Assembly: GCA_023375785.1 (NCBI GenBank)
Contig: SZWC01001211.1
Span: 98,800 to 162,799 of the forward strand
Length of the DNA: 64,000 nt
Direction of reading: 5' to 3'
Origin: Penium margaritaceum
Taxonomy: Eukaryota; Streptophyta; Zygnematophyceae; Desmidiales; Peniaceae
The notes beneath the pieces were generated by a model. That model ran no database searches, had not been told where the DNA came from, and saw only the letters and a program-made list of their open reading frames with translations. The number at the start of each line of letters is the position of its first letter. The first letter of the stretch is position 1. Of the stretch, positions 36,176-48,694 are shown piece after piece. A program made the position numbers and the translations under genes.

Positions 36176-38947
36176 AAGGGTTATGGGCCCACGTGCCTAG
36201 AAGGACCCTAGCTCTACAACATTCACGCTACCGCCGCGCGCCATGGCACCGACCGAGCAAGAGAGCATCGGCGTCTCCAAGTTCGATGGGCTTGGCGTCC
36301 ACCTTTGGAGGTGAGAGTTTGAGGTCTTCCTTGATGACAAGGGCCTGCTTGAGCTGGTCAAGGGTGAAGAAACTGCCCCTCTGGATACCGCGACGCCGGA
36401 GGAAGTGGAAGCGTGCAAGAAGCGCAACAAGAAGGTGCTTGCTTTGTTGGTGTATGCGCTTGCTGCGACGCAGCGCTCCCTCATTCAAGGATGCACGGAG
36501 GCCGCAGAGGCCTGGAAGAAACTCTGCACCATCTATCAGTCCACTAGCCTTGGTAATCAGCTCTTTTTCTTCAAGAGGCTTGTCACCCTCCGAGCCAATG
36601 AAGGTGACGACATCATGGAGATCCTGTAGCAGATTGAGTCCCTCACTGCCGAGTGCGTAGCCACCGGATGGAAGGTTGACCCTCAGATGCAAGCCATGAT
36701 CCTTCTCCTGGCCTTGCCGGACAGTTGGAGTCCCATGATCACCGTCGTAGGCGACTGGTCCGCCGATGAGCTGAAGCACCCGAAGGTGGCTGAGTACGTC
36801 AGCAACGAATGGATGCGGCATGGTGGGAGAGAGAGTGGGGCGACATCAACTTCCGCCTATGCCGTCCGCCCTCAAGGTGGAGGGGGAGGCAAGAAGGGGA
36901 AGGATGCCAACCAGGGCACCAAGAGAGGTGACAAAAAGGGGGATTGCTACATTTGTGGCAAACAGGGCCACTACCCACGTGATTTCCCCAACAAGAAGTC
37001 GGACAAGTCCAGGAAGGGCGGGAGGAAGGACATCCAAGCCATGATGGCCAGGGAGTCTACCGACTTGACAGATCCGGAAGTCACTGTCATCGACTCCGGA
37101 TCAGGCCGCCACACACAATGAAACCGGGCGGCATTCGTCACCTACGGCGCCACTGAGCGGCGCATGACAGTGGCCAACGGCAAAACAGAGTTGGCCGCGG
37201 GCGAAGGCAATGTTCGCATTGAGTCGGTGGTGAACGGGAAAGTCATTCTGTGCACCATCTACGACGTACTCCACATGCCCAACTTTGGAGCAAACCTGCT
37301 GTCAGTGAGCCGCCTTACCGACAAGGGGCTCGAGGTGCTCTTCAACAAGAAGGAGGCCATCATCCGGAAGGAGGGGGACGGCGAGGTAATTGCACGTGGC
37401 AAGAGGGAAGAAGACTTGTACCTTCTTCGTACCAAGGTTCTTGCCGATGCGGTGAGGACCGATGCCGCCAACCTCGCGACGAAGGATGAAGGGGACCTGG
37501 ACCTATGGCATCGTCGCCTATGCCATATCGCTCCCTCAACTGTGAGGGACATGGAAAAGAAGGAAGTGGTGCGGGGTCTTGAGGTCAAGAGCCTCGACGC
37601 AGCCAAGAATGCCGTGTGCGAGCCGTGCGTGGTTGGCAAGGCGACACGGCAGCCGTTTAATGGCAAAGGGACGCGAGCATCGACGAAGTTGGAGGTGGTG
37701 CACACTGACGTGTGTGGACCATTCGAGAGCTCCATCGAGGGCGCTCGCTACTTCGTCACCTTCATCGACGACCACAGCCGCAAGCTCTACCTCTATATCA
37801 TCAAGAGGAAGAGTGATGTCCTGACTTGTATGCAGGAGTTTGTGGCGGCAGTGGAGCAGCAAACATAGTTGAAGGTGAAGGCGTTCCGAAGCGACAACGG
37901 TGGCGAGTACGATGGCTGCTCGGCATGGATGAAGAGCAAGGGGATCGCGTGGCAGAAAACTACGCCACACTCTCCGCAACAGAATGGCGTCGCCGAGAGG
38001 GTGAACCGCACCATCCTCAACATGGTCCGGTCCATGTTGAGTGACGCCGGCCTCGCGCAGCTGTACTGGGGCGAGGCGGCGCGGACAGCGGCGTACATCA
38101 TGAACCTGACGCCGACGAAGCCGCTAAAAGACGTGGAGTCCAAGGTGTGGAAGACGCTACAAGAAGTGTGGAGTGGGAGGAAGCCAACTGTGGCACCCCT
38201 CCGTACGTTTGGTTGTGTTGCACATGCTGTTGTGCAGGTACGGGAGGGGTGGGGCAAGCTGGACCCGCGGACTCGCCGGTGCATCTTTGTCGGGTACGAG
38301 AGTGGGAGCAAGGCGTACCGGCTCTTTGACCCGCGGAGGCAGCAGATTGTGAAGAGTCACGACGTCACATTCGACGAGGCCAGCCGTTGGACGGACAAGG
38401 ACGCGGGTCTCTCCAAGCGGGGGGAGTGGCTGCCACTCCTTGAGGGGGAGACGCCGGAGGACGCAAAAGAGGGTGACGTCCCATCGGCTCCAGCCGGCAA
38501 GAACCATCCATTCGATGTGGGAGCGGCTGATTTGCATTCAGCCAAGTCGGACAATGACTCCAAAGCGCCGGCAGCAGTGGAGTTGAACGAAGATGTGGGG
38601 AGTGAGCCCGCATCTCCACGGTCCCTGGGAGAGGGGGAGCAATCCAGCGGTGCGAGTGGCACTGCGAGGGGGCAGTAGCAGCAGCAGCAACGGCAGCAGC
38701 AGCAGCAGCCTCAACAGCAGCAGCCCCAAAGAAGCGGACGCGCAAGGAGGACGGCAAAGAGGTACGATGCCGCAGAGGGCATCTGGACTGGGCTCGCTCG
38801 AGCGTTCTTTGCGCAAGAGGAGCCCGAGACCGTCAAGGAGGCGTTGCAGCGGAAGGATGGGGCTGAGTGGGAGGGAGCCATAAAATCTAAGCTCGTCTCC
38901 CATGAAGAGAACGGCACTTGGCAGCTGATTGACAGGCCGGAGGGCGC

Positions 38948-39029
38948 NNNNNNNNNNNNNNNNNNNNNNNNNNNNNNNNNNNNNNNNNNNNNNNNNNNNN
39001 NNNNNNNNNNNNNNNNNNNNNNNNNNNNN
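38948..39029. other. Assembly gap (82 N) between repeated flanks
   Basis: The 255 bp left of the gap (38693-38947) recur right of it (39030-39284) with only a few differences. The gap therefore probably marks a false local duplication within the copia linker/RT region. Confidence 0.9.
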
Positions 39030-40775
39030 GCAGCAGCAGCAGCAGCCTCAACAGCAGCAGCCCCGGAGAAGCGGACGCGCAAGGAGGACGGCAAAGAGGT
39101 ACGATGCCGCAGAGGGCATCTGGACTGGGCTCGCTCGAGCGTTCTTTGCGCAAGAGGAGCCCGAGACCGTCAAGGAGGCGTTGCAGCGGAAGGATGGGGC
39201 TGAGTGGGAGGGAGCCATAAAATCTAAGCTCGCCTCCCATGAAGAGAACGGCACTTGGCAGCTGATTGACAGGCCCGAGGGCGCGAAAATCATCGGCTCC
39301 AAGTGGATCTTCAAGAAGAAGCTCACCAAAGAGGGGAAGGTGGAGCGGTACAAGGCGCGGCTGGTCGCGAAGGGGTACGCCCAACGGAAGGGTGAACACT
39401 ACAATGAAACCTTTGCACCGGTGGCGAAGTTCGCCTCCATCCGCTCCATCCTCTCGGTAGCGGCGGCGCGCGACTACGAAGTCCACCAAATGGAGCTGAA
39501 AACTGCATTCCTTAACGGCAATCTGGACAAGGAGGTCTACATGGAGGTGCCAGAGGGGGTGGACGCGCCACCGGGGAAAGTGTGCCGGCTTCGCAAGGCG
39601 CTCTACGGGCTGAAGCAAGCGCCACTCATGTGGTACCTGAAAATGGACGGCTTCATGGACGAGCTTGGCTTCAAGCGCTGCGAGGCGGATCACAACGTGT
39701 ATGTGCGGAAGCAGCCGGGGTTGCACCAGATCGTGGCACTCTACGTGGATGATCTCATCCTCGTGTCATCGGACATGGAGGAGTTGGTGAACCTGAAGCG
39801 ATAGCTGGGGGGTCGGTTCAAAATGACCGACATTGGCGAGCTCGAATACTACCTCGGCGTCGCCATGAAGAGGGACCGCAAGGCACGCACGCTCGAGATG
39901 GGGCAGGCAAAGTACGTGCAAGAGGTGCTCCGCCGCTACAACATGGAGGAGTGCAACCACATCGGCACACCCATGACCACCACGTGTGAGCTGAGCTCGA
40001 GCATGGGCCCGAGCACGGACGAGGAGAAGGAGGAGATGGCAGGTGTGCCATACCAGGCGTACATGATGCTCATGTACGCCATGGTGGCGACGCGGCCCGA
40101 CCTGGCCTTCGCGGAGGGCCAAGTGAGCCGCTACGTTGCTAACCCCAGGCCGTTGCATTAGCAAGCGGTGAAGCGGATCCTCCGCTATCTCAAGGCGACA
40201 AATCAGTCGCGGCTCGTGTTTGGAGGGGGAGCACGTGACGACTCCCTCGAGTTGGTCGGCTACTCGGATGCCGACTGGGTTGGTGATGTGGATGACAGAA
40301 AATCAACATCGGGGTACGTGTTTGTGCTTGGTGGTGCAGCAGTTTCATGGGCAAGCAGGAAGCAGGACTACGTGGCGCTGTCCAGCACCGAAACGGAGTA
40401 CATCACGCTCGCGGAAGCCGCAAAGGAGGCGGTGTGGCTGAGGCGGCTGCTAAAGGAGATTGGCGTACCGCAAAGGAAGCCAACGATACTCAACGTTGAC
40501 AACATGAGTGCCATCAGCCTGACCCAGAACCCAGTGCTGCACAGGAGGACCAAGCACATCAAGATCCGTCATCACTACGCGCGGGACTTGGTGGCGAAGG
40601 GAGATGCGGCGATTGTGCATTGTGGCACTAAGCGCATGCTCGCCGATGCCATCACCAAGGCACAGCCCAAGGACAGGCACGACGTGAGCTGCATGGAGCT
40701 CGGTCTATGCTGTGAAGTTTAAATTGCTACAGGTTCCAAGGACAGGGCATCAAGGCTGCGGTGCAAGGGGGAGAT

Positions 40776-41500
40776 TGTTGACATGGTGTGCCCCTTGCCA
40801 TGAGTGCCGTTGAGTGCACTTCCTGGTTCGACCACTGAGGAGTGGTCGAACACCTGATTTGAATTTAGATTTGGATTTCTTAGAGATTTCCATGCAGGAT
40901 CGAGCTTTGAATTGCTCGATTTGAGTGAGTATTCAGAAAGTTAGCCTAGCCCGAAAAACGGGTGGTGGGTGGGTGGAATCTGGTACCCGCCATGGGTGGC
41001 GGGATATTCCACCACCAGGGATCCGAGTTCATTCCTCATGGCCTCCAAATGCACCCGGGGCATGAATGAGGTGACCATAAGGACTTCTTTGACCAGGATG
41101 AACTTCTCCTTGACTTCTGGGCGAGGAAAGGCGCTTCGACGGGTCATCGTCGAAGCGCCTCCCGTTGCCTAGAGTGCAAGACCAGGTGGGCGGCTCCACC
41201 AAGGGTTACTTCGACGGCCGTAGCAGGGGCTCTACTGCTCCGTTTTGGGCGTGCTTGGATGCGTTGGAAAGCTTAGATCACAGGCTATAAGGATCTGATG
41301 TAATCTCACTATGCTAAGTAACAAAAATGTGTTTCGATTCAGTTCTACTGAATGCGACGTATTCTTCCCACTCACATCCGTGATCCTTGTGCTCCAGACT
41401 CTTCACCAAAGGCGTCCATTGGCTGCACCAAACCTTGGTAGCGTGAATCAGTGAGAGCTAGGCATCCTTGAGGGTGCCTCCACACCCACTAGAGCCAACA
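40776..41500 (+). repeat. 3' LTR of the young copia element
   Basis: 725 bp, starts after the purine tract and ends GCCAACA followed by the CCAAC duplication. Confidence 0.95.
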
Positions 41501-41693
41501 CCAACATGTGTCTGCTTTAGTCTATGTTAATGCTGGATGCAAACAGGAGGTGTGCTCTGTACAATGTAGTATGTGAATGCGTGGTTTTGGGGGTCTAAAC
41601 ACAAACGACTTTCGACTTAGCATAGAAACAACCAACTTCCGACTTTCTACTTCTGACTTGGACGTCGACTTCGACTTAGGGAATTGAACATGG
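41501..41693 (+). mobile_element. hAT transposon copy 1, 3' end
   Basis: Matches the reverse complement of the left end of copy 2 (52191-52380), including repeated CGACTT words, and ends TTGAACATGG at 41693. It was cut off from the rest of copy 1 by the copia insertion. The next 8 bp, GCGCAGGT, are the reverse complement (7 of 8) of ACCTGCAC at 31180-31187. Confidence 0.85.
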
Positions 41694-41985
41694 GCGCAGG
41701 TCAATATGCTTCGACCTCCTGTGCTGCGTCGGGATGTTGGTGAACGAGATAGAGCCGGAATTGTTCTCTTAGAACACCGTAGGCTCCTGTTGCACCACAC
41801 CCAGCTCTTCCAGCAATCTGCGGAGCCACACTGCTTCCTTGACCGCCTCAGCCAGCGCGACATACTCCGCCTCCACTGTGGAGGTGGCGACACAGTCATG
41901 CTTTCTGCTACAACACAAGACTGTTGCACCTGAGACGAAGAACACATAGCCAGAAGTGGACTTCCCCCTAGAAGTCCTCTTCAAT
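41694..41985 (-). mobile_element. Copia remnant: RNase H, N-terminal side
   Basis: Minus-strand copia RNase H words KSTSGYVFFVSGA and VEAEYVALAEAVKEAVWLRR. This is the other flank of the site into which hAT copy 1 was inserted; its partner is at 31180-31961. The rest of the copia element on the 5' side is absent. Confidence 0.75.
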
Positions 41986-42189
41986 AGACACGATAACGAT
42001 AAAGGGGACAAAATATGGATGGTGGTGACACTAGGCAGAGCGTGAACAAATGGAGCTTGTCTTCTCACGATGCAGATTTTGGGGATCTTCTTGTGTGGCC
42101 CGGGCGGGTGCTCCGGACTTCGTCGAGGGCATCCAACAGAGACTGGCCCGGCAGAGGGGTATGGCGGGTATGGCGGTTCCATTTCACGC

Positions 42190-42560
42190 CCTCCTCAACC
42201 AGTGCATGGCAGTGGCCCTCTAGTAGGCAGAGGCATGGCAGCTGCGATAGTGGGCCGCAGAGCACGCAGCCCACACTTCTCTTGACCAGGACATTGCCAG
42301 GGGTGGAGAGTGCGGTATAGGAGGGACATGGGGCCATCCGTGGTGGATCTATGTTTTTTAGAGTAGGGGTAGATCTGCAAGATGATCTGGGAGAGTTAAA
42401 TATTCACAGTTGAGGTCCATGTTGGGATGAAACATTACGTGCTTGTTACTGGTGGCCTTTTTTCTTGCTGGTTCCACTCATGTGGATAACCATGCACTTT
42501 ATGTTTTTTTATGTAATATCCACATTTCGTTGGATGAGGTTCATCCATCAATCTGAGTAG
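42190..42560 (+). repeat. U1 family copy c, 3' end
   Basis: Plus-strand SLDQDIARGG (about 42275) followed by the family's 3' flank: a GGCCATCCGTGG word, a T-run, and CACATTTCGTTGGATGAGG. Comparable 3' flanks follow copies b and d. Confidence 0.5.
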
Positions 42561-43660
42561 CGTGGTGCAGTGGAAGGTCCCAGAGATGGTGGAGTGTGAG
42601 CAGGGGATCCCCAAAAGCCTTTTCTAGGACCTATGAGATTCAGTCCAGGAGTGGAAGCTTGGGAAGCTCTGGTCAATGGTGGAAATGGAGCTGGAACAGG
42701 AGAAGGCACTTCCACAGTTGTAGCGGCTGGTGGCGGTCTTGGGGAGCACTGTGGGGACTGGCTAATGGTGCACCTCCAGTCCGTCACCGACCAGGTCCAC
42801 ATGGAACCAGGGGATTAAAGAGTGGCATGCCGGTTCCATCTTGGGTTGTCAATTGCACACCTGCGTCACATACCAGTGTGCACATGTGCAGAGAGGATTC
42901 CGACCCATCCATGTGTTCCACAGTATGCACTCTATTGTGTCCATGATGGGAGCAGAAAGGCGTTCCACAACAGACTGATGCTAGAGCTGGCAGTGAAATT
43001 GCAGAGTAGTGGGATGGACAGGGTGACAATGGAGCATGTTGGGCTAGTGCCGGATGGACGCCCGATTATCACATGCTTCGATTCGGCTACGTGACACATG
43101 CTGGTGATAGACATGGTCATCACAGATCCTCGTCGGTCGAGTCTGCGAAAAGTGTCCAAACAGCCAAGGGTGGCACTTGAGGATGCGGTTAGGGCAAAAG
43201 GAAGGAAGATTGGAAAGTAGCGGCACCAGACAAAGCGGGAATGGATGGAATTCATCTTCCCCGTGATGGAGACCTTGGGGGCCTTCTTGCAAGCCTTGGA
43301 GCAGGGTGTTGGGGACATCGTTGGAGGTAACTCAGCAAGGAATGGCTTGGTAGGGGGGTACAGAAGGGGTGGAGGTCAATTTGTGCAGCCTCCTCAAGTA
43401 GCATATGGCAATGGTCCTCCAGCGGCTACAGCACAACGGCTGCAACAGCAATCAACAAAGCGGGCGGCGGACTGGGCGGCTGATACTTCTCTCGACCAGG
43501 ACATTGCCTGGGCATGGAGACCACTACACAAGAGGGACGCGAGATCTTCCTGTCCCGCATGGACTACTCACATTTTGTTGAATGTGGTTTATCTATCCAT
43601 CTACATGTCTATGTATGTATCTACATATCTAACTATGTATCTTCCTATCCATCTGTGGCA
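42560..43660 (+). repeat. U1 family copy d, most complete
   Basis: Plus-strand coding-like remnant with EWKLGKLWSMVEMELEQEK (about 42650), SGMPVPSWVVNCTPA (about 42830), MEHVGLVPDGRPIITCF (about 43035), HMLVIDMVITDPRRSSLRKV (about 43100), REWMEFIFPVMETLGAFLQ (about 43240) and RAADWAADTSLDQDIAWAWR (about 43465). Not open throughout. A TATC-type microsatellite (about 43595-43655) ends it. Conservation at the protein-word level between four copies suggests it was once a real multicopy gene or a transposon's gene. I do not recognise a domain. Confidence 0.55.
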
Positions 43661-43943
43661 GAATAAACTTAAACACTCATGTTCACACACTGGTCATTTT
43701 TTGTCATTAATGTTACTTTGTTCAAGAAGAAGTTAAAAAAATAAAGGTGCTGAAATTTAACCTCTAGCATTTTGATAGTCATCGAACTTCATGCCCTTAC
43801 TACATAGATGTATACTTTTCACTTGTTGTCATGTCCAACATAAATTTGGTTATGAAACCGGATCCCAGTGGCATATTGTTTTGGCGACTCTAAAAAAAGG
43901 GCTAGTTTATCTACAAGCACATCGGGTAAAAAGGTGGTTATGT

Positions 43944-44424
43944 TGTCAGAAATAAAGAAGAGAAACCAGCAAGAAGACCGGAACACATCCGAGACCACAA
44001 AATAAAGGACCGCGCGAATCTCAACGGACACGCACGAGCGAGATCCGTGCGCCGACAAAGACCACGACCTTAATATCAGAGAGCCGCGACAACCGCGCTA
44101 CAGCGAAAGTACTGCCGCACGTCGTCCACATTCAGCGAACTAGAACTTCCAGCTCGCAGGGATACTAGCGAGCCATAGGACACTATAGTAGGCAGACTAG
44201 ACCAGTGTACTCTTTGCTTTTGTCATTCTATCAATCAATCATTAACCTTCAATTGCCTCTCAGTCATATCCTCTTTCGCAATCAGCTGCTTTGCCTCTCT
44301 CCTTCGCATCGCTCAGATCTGTAACCCATGATTACCAATATCGCTCAACACTTGTCTTGCCAAGACTTTCACCTCCGGAGAAGACCTCTCGTGACTACTT
44401 TCACTAGCGCTCAAAAGTCTGACA
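43944..44424 (+). repeat. 5' LTR
   Basis: 481 bp, repeated at 48214-48689, with inverted ends TGTCA/TGACA, followed directly by the primer-binding site. Confidence 0.93.
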
Positions 44425-47400
44425 TGGTATCAGAGCAGTAGGTTCCCAGTCCTAGTAGCCTGCCACCATGACTTCAGTACTCATTTTTGCAGCAGTGACG
44501 ATCTACACTACTGTGTATCTCCTTCATTCATGCACCTTGACAGAAGAAGACAATGCATCCATCGAATCCACAATTGCACCATCCTCTTTCGATATCGCTC
44601 AAGTCTCTAGCCAAGACGGTGAACCACCGCCATTGACGCTCCTCGTAATATCCGACTCTCTCTACATTGAGCAAGTCCTTGATTCCGGGTGTGCTATTCA
44701 TGCACTGAAAGACGCCAACATAATACGCCGCTGACAACACTAGTGACCATCATTGGTGTAACCAAGGCTATGAACTCCCTGTGCCGCTACTTAGTAACTC
44801 TCGCATCTCCAGCTGCACCAAGTGGACAGATTCGGGGTTTTCATACTCCGGACATCCGACACAACCTGCTCTCCGTCCATTAACTCCAAAATTAGGGAGT
44901 AAACATCTTCTTCCCCGCGTACGGTTCTCAAGCCCGACTGACAACCGTCAACAACAAACCGTTGGCGACCTTCACTGTCCACAACAACCTCTACAGGCTG
45001 CAGATTCCATGAACAACTGCCATCTTTTCCATCAAAGCAGATTTACAACCTTCAGCTTGTGATTGCCGCGGTATCTCTCATCCCCTCCTGCTACACCACC
45101 ATCGTCTGGGACATCCAAACTTCAATGTCCTTCTTGGTCTCCATGCCAAGAACATGGTGAAAGGACTGCCATCTCTTTCTCCTGTAACCCGGCTTGCAGG
45201 ACCACCTTGTACCGCTTGCAGCCTTGAAAATTGAAAGCGTCTCCCCATCCTCCTCGAGGATGGGGAGACGCACGTGTGCACGTGTAGCAATTCTCTTGAC
45301 ATCCTTCATATGGACCTTGTGGGACCCATTCGTCCCACATCCCTTCAAGGATACGCGTACTTTCTCACCATTGTGGATGACCATTCCCGTTTTGGTGCAA
45401 CTATTCCTCTGAAGTCCAAGGATGACGCCAAGCCCGCCTTCATCAAGTGGTCTAAGTGTCAAATGAGCCGTCTCAACTGGTCCATTGGTTAGATCTGGAC
45501 AGATAGAGGTGGAGAATTCTTCTCGCACGAACTTCGTGAGTTCTTGTCAAAACGTGGCATTGGACATGAGATGAGTGTAGTTGAAGCACCAGAGTAGAAT
45601 GGAGTGGAAGAAAGGCACAAAGAGGTCCTGGTTGCTCTCACTAACACTCTACTTGTGCATGCTGGAATGCCGGAGACCTTTTGGATCTACGCACTCCGTT
45701 ATTCCACCAGAGTACACAACTAGTACCCAAACAAGCATCTACCTGATGTCATCCCAGCTGAACTTTGGTTGGGGTACAAGCTTGACGTTTCCAAGCTTTG
45801 AGTATGGGGTTCCACAGTCTACGTCCTAATCAACAAAGCTGACAGAGCTAATGCTCATCTTTCTAAAGTGAGTCCTTGTGCCACGCGCTGGATGTTCTTC
45901 GGCTTCACCCTCAACTCCTCTGGCTACCTCTTCTATGAGCCTGAGCTGAAACAAAAGACCTGCAGCACTGATTTTCACTTCGATGAAATCACCCCCTTCT
46001 TTCGCCAGTCTCCGCCTATCTCAACTACTCTCCTCACCTGCACACTGTTTCTAAAACAACCTGCAGCATCTTCACTACCCTCATCCTCTCCTCCACCAGT
46101 CTCCTTTTCATCAGCAGCAACCCCTCCAGCTGCATCAATCCCACCAAAACTCTCTCCTGCACACACTCCCGTTCAACCGTAACCAAGATCACTACCGCCT
46201 CTCACTCCTGATCCTGACTATGAAACCATCTCTGAGCACCTACCAACACTCGGTCATCCACTTCCCTCGGCAAAAACACCCCCTCCAGCAGCAGCGGGAT
46301 CAGCCCCAACACCAGCAGCAGAAGAAACAGAAGAAGCAGCAGCAGTACCGGGAGCACCAGCATAAGGCATACTGCCAGAAGTAGAACCAGTGCTCCGGCA
46401 AGCAACTAGAAACAAAACAGCCGCCTCCACTGTCACATTCACAGACAGAGATGGTGACCTCAACATCGAGGAAGATCGTCATGTTGATCTTCTCCGCACC
46501 TCCTTCCTTCCCTCCTGGATTACTGTCGGAGACAGTCTCAACTTCCCTCGGCAACCAACTCCTCCCATGAACCATCGACATTGGTGCTATCCACCCATTC
46601 CCCTTCTAAGTACCATCATCCACACTGCTCCCATTGCCACTCCCAGCACGTATGATGAAGCCGTGAATGGGCCTCAAGCAGAACAATGGCGTGCCGCCAT
46701 TGCCAGCGAACTGGCCTCATTCAAGGCCACCTCCACCTACACTGATGTTCCTCATCCACCACACACCAATTTGGTCGCAAGCAAGTGGGTCTTCCGTGTC
46801 AAGACCCATATGGGGAAACCCACAAAATTCAAGGCCCACTATGTGGCAAAAGGGCTCTCACTACGGTACGGCATGGAATTCTTTGACACCTTCTCTCCCA
46901 CTGCCAAGCTGACCACTTTGAGAGCCATGCTACACATTGCAGCCACTCAGGACATGGAACTCCATGCCATAGATGTGTCGACAGCCTTTCTTCAAGGAGA
47001 TCTGCATAAAACCATCTACCTGGCATGCCCTGAAGGATACACCCCAGACCAGCCCAACACTTTCTGGAAGTTACACCGACCAGTCTACGGTCTCAAACAG
47101 ACTCCTTGCGAGTGGCATGCCAAACTACGAGTAACTCTCCTTGACCTGGGCTCCACAGGCTCCACTGCAGATCCTTGCTTGTTCCTTCGCTCACGGCCAG
47201 ATGAACAGTCCTACATTTTAGCCAACGTGGATGATCTGGCTCTGGCCTCAAACGATTCCACAGCTCTCCAGGAACTGAAAACAGCACTTCTCGGTCGCTT
47301 TACCATGAAGGACGTTGGATAACTGAACCACTATCTGGGGATTGACATCAAGCGAGATCAACAGAAGCGTCTCATCAGTCTCCCAAGATCCCTACATTGC

Positions 47401-48213
47401 TTCACTTCTGAAGCACTTCGGGCTTGAAAACAGCAATGGGGCACCTACCCCTATGACAGTGGACCACAAACTCACAGCACCAGCATACACAGTCTCATCT
47501 CCTTCACCATAACCTTACCCAGAGCTGGTGGGATCCTTGATGTATGCAATTGTCTGCACACGTCCTGACCTTGCTTTCCCTCTCAGTGTGCTGTCACGAT
47601 AGGTGGCTGATGGAAACTATGGTGATCAGCACTGGAAAGCAGCAAAGCGAGTGCTGCAGTATCTGGGAGAAACTGCATCCTTCTACCTTGAGTTTGGAGG
47701 AACGCAATCAATCACTCTCGAGGCATACAGTGATTCCTCCTGGGCTGATGACATGGCCAATTGAAAGTCATCACATGGCTACGGTTCCGTAGCCCTGTGA
47801 TGACCTTGGATCCAGGCTAATCAGCTGGCGGTCAACCAGGTCCTCCTCCATTTCACTGTCATCCTGTGAGGCAGAACTTTATGCAGGTACCATGGCTACC
47901 CAAGAAGTGGGCTGGCTGAAGGACCTTGGATACTCACAACCTCTCGTAATTCTGGGGTGCGCCAATTGAAGCACCATTGCTCTCACGGAAAATGCAGTCT
48001 TTCATGCGCAGACCAAGCACATTGAACTGCGCTTGTTCTTCATCCATGAGAAGGTGCAGACAAAAGAACTCTTGGTCTAGCACGTGGCCTCAAAAGCCAA
48101 CAGGGCAGACATCTTTACCAAAGCCCAGGCACAACATGCATTCCTGGTATATCTTCTACGTCTCAGGACTAGAGACACCTGAAGCTTCCACGCTGGTTCT
48201 CCTTCATAGGGGG

Positions 48214-48689
48214 TGTCGGAAATAAAGAAACCAACAAGAAGACCGGAACACTTCCGGGAACACAAATTAAAGAACCGCACAAATCTCAACGGACATGCAT
48301 GAGCAAGATCCGTGCGCTCACAAAGACCACGACCTAAATCTCGGAGAGCTGCGACAACCGTACTACGGTGAAACTACTGTCACACGTTACCCACATTCAG
48401 CGAACTAGCACTTCCAGCTTGCAGGGATATTAGCGAGTCATAGGACACTACATTAGGTAGACTAGAACAATGTACTCTTTGCTTCCGTCATTCTACCAAT
48501 CAATCATTTTCCTTCAATTGCCTCTCAGTCGTATCCTCTTTCCCAATCAGTTGCTTTGCCTCTCTCCTTCACATCGCTCAGATCTGTAACCCGTGACTGC
48601 CAATATCACTCAAGACTTATCTTGCCAAGACTTTCACCTCCGGAGAAGACCTCTCATGACTACTTTCACTAACGCTAAAAAGTATGACA
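48214..48689 (+). repeat. 3' LTR
   Basis: 476 bp, preceded by a short G tract and followed by the TATGT duplication. Confidence 0.93.
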
Positions 48690-48694
48690 TATGT

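Larger units (their letters stand above)
35451..41500 (+). mobile_element. Young Ty1/copia element inserted in hAT copy 1
   Basis: Two 725-bp LTRs (35451-36175 and 40776-41500), TGTTGACATGG...GCCAACA, differ at about 21 sites (about 3%). The perfect target duplication CCAAC lies at 35446-35450 and 41501-41505. The sequence after the 5' LTR, AAGGGTTATGGGCCCA, is complementary to the anticodon arm of initiator Met-tRNA, so half-tRNA priming is likely. The purine tract GCAAGGGGGAGAT precedes the 3' LTR. Parts: gag (36243-36830), zinc knuckle (about 36945-36990), protease, GAG-pre-integrase (LWHRRLCH), integrase (37690-38120), poly-Q linker, reverse transcriptase (39285-40160, with YVDDLILVS), RNase H (40170-40720, with YSDADWVGD). 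Broken, with about half a dozen interruptions and an N gap. It is the youngest datable element here. Confidence 0.95.
43944..48689 (+). mobile_element. Ty1/copia element with little or no gag
   Basis: LTRs 43944-44424 and 48214-48689 (481 and 476 bp), TGTCRGAAATAAAG...TGACA, with target duplication TATGT at 43939-43943 and 48690-48694. The primer site TGGTATCAGAGC at 44425 matches the Met-tRNA 3' end. Parts: short leader frame (44468), protease-like motif VLDSGCAIH (about 44690), integrase (about 45280-45700, with HMDLVGPI and TIVDDHSRFGA), low-complexity linker, reverse transcriptase (46660-47330, with WVFRVKTH), RNase H (about 47600-48150). Only about 220 bp separate the first ATG from the protease, so gag appears mostly missing. 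Broken, with about ten interruptions. LTR divergence is roughly 10% by eye. Confidence 0.93.
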
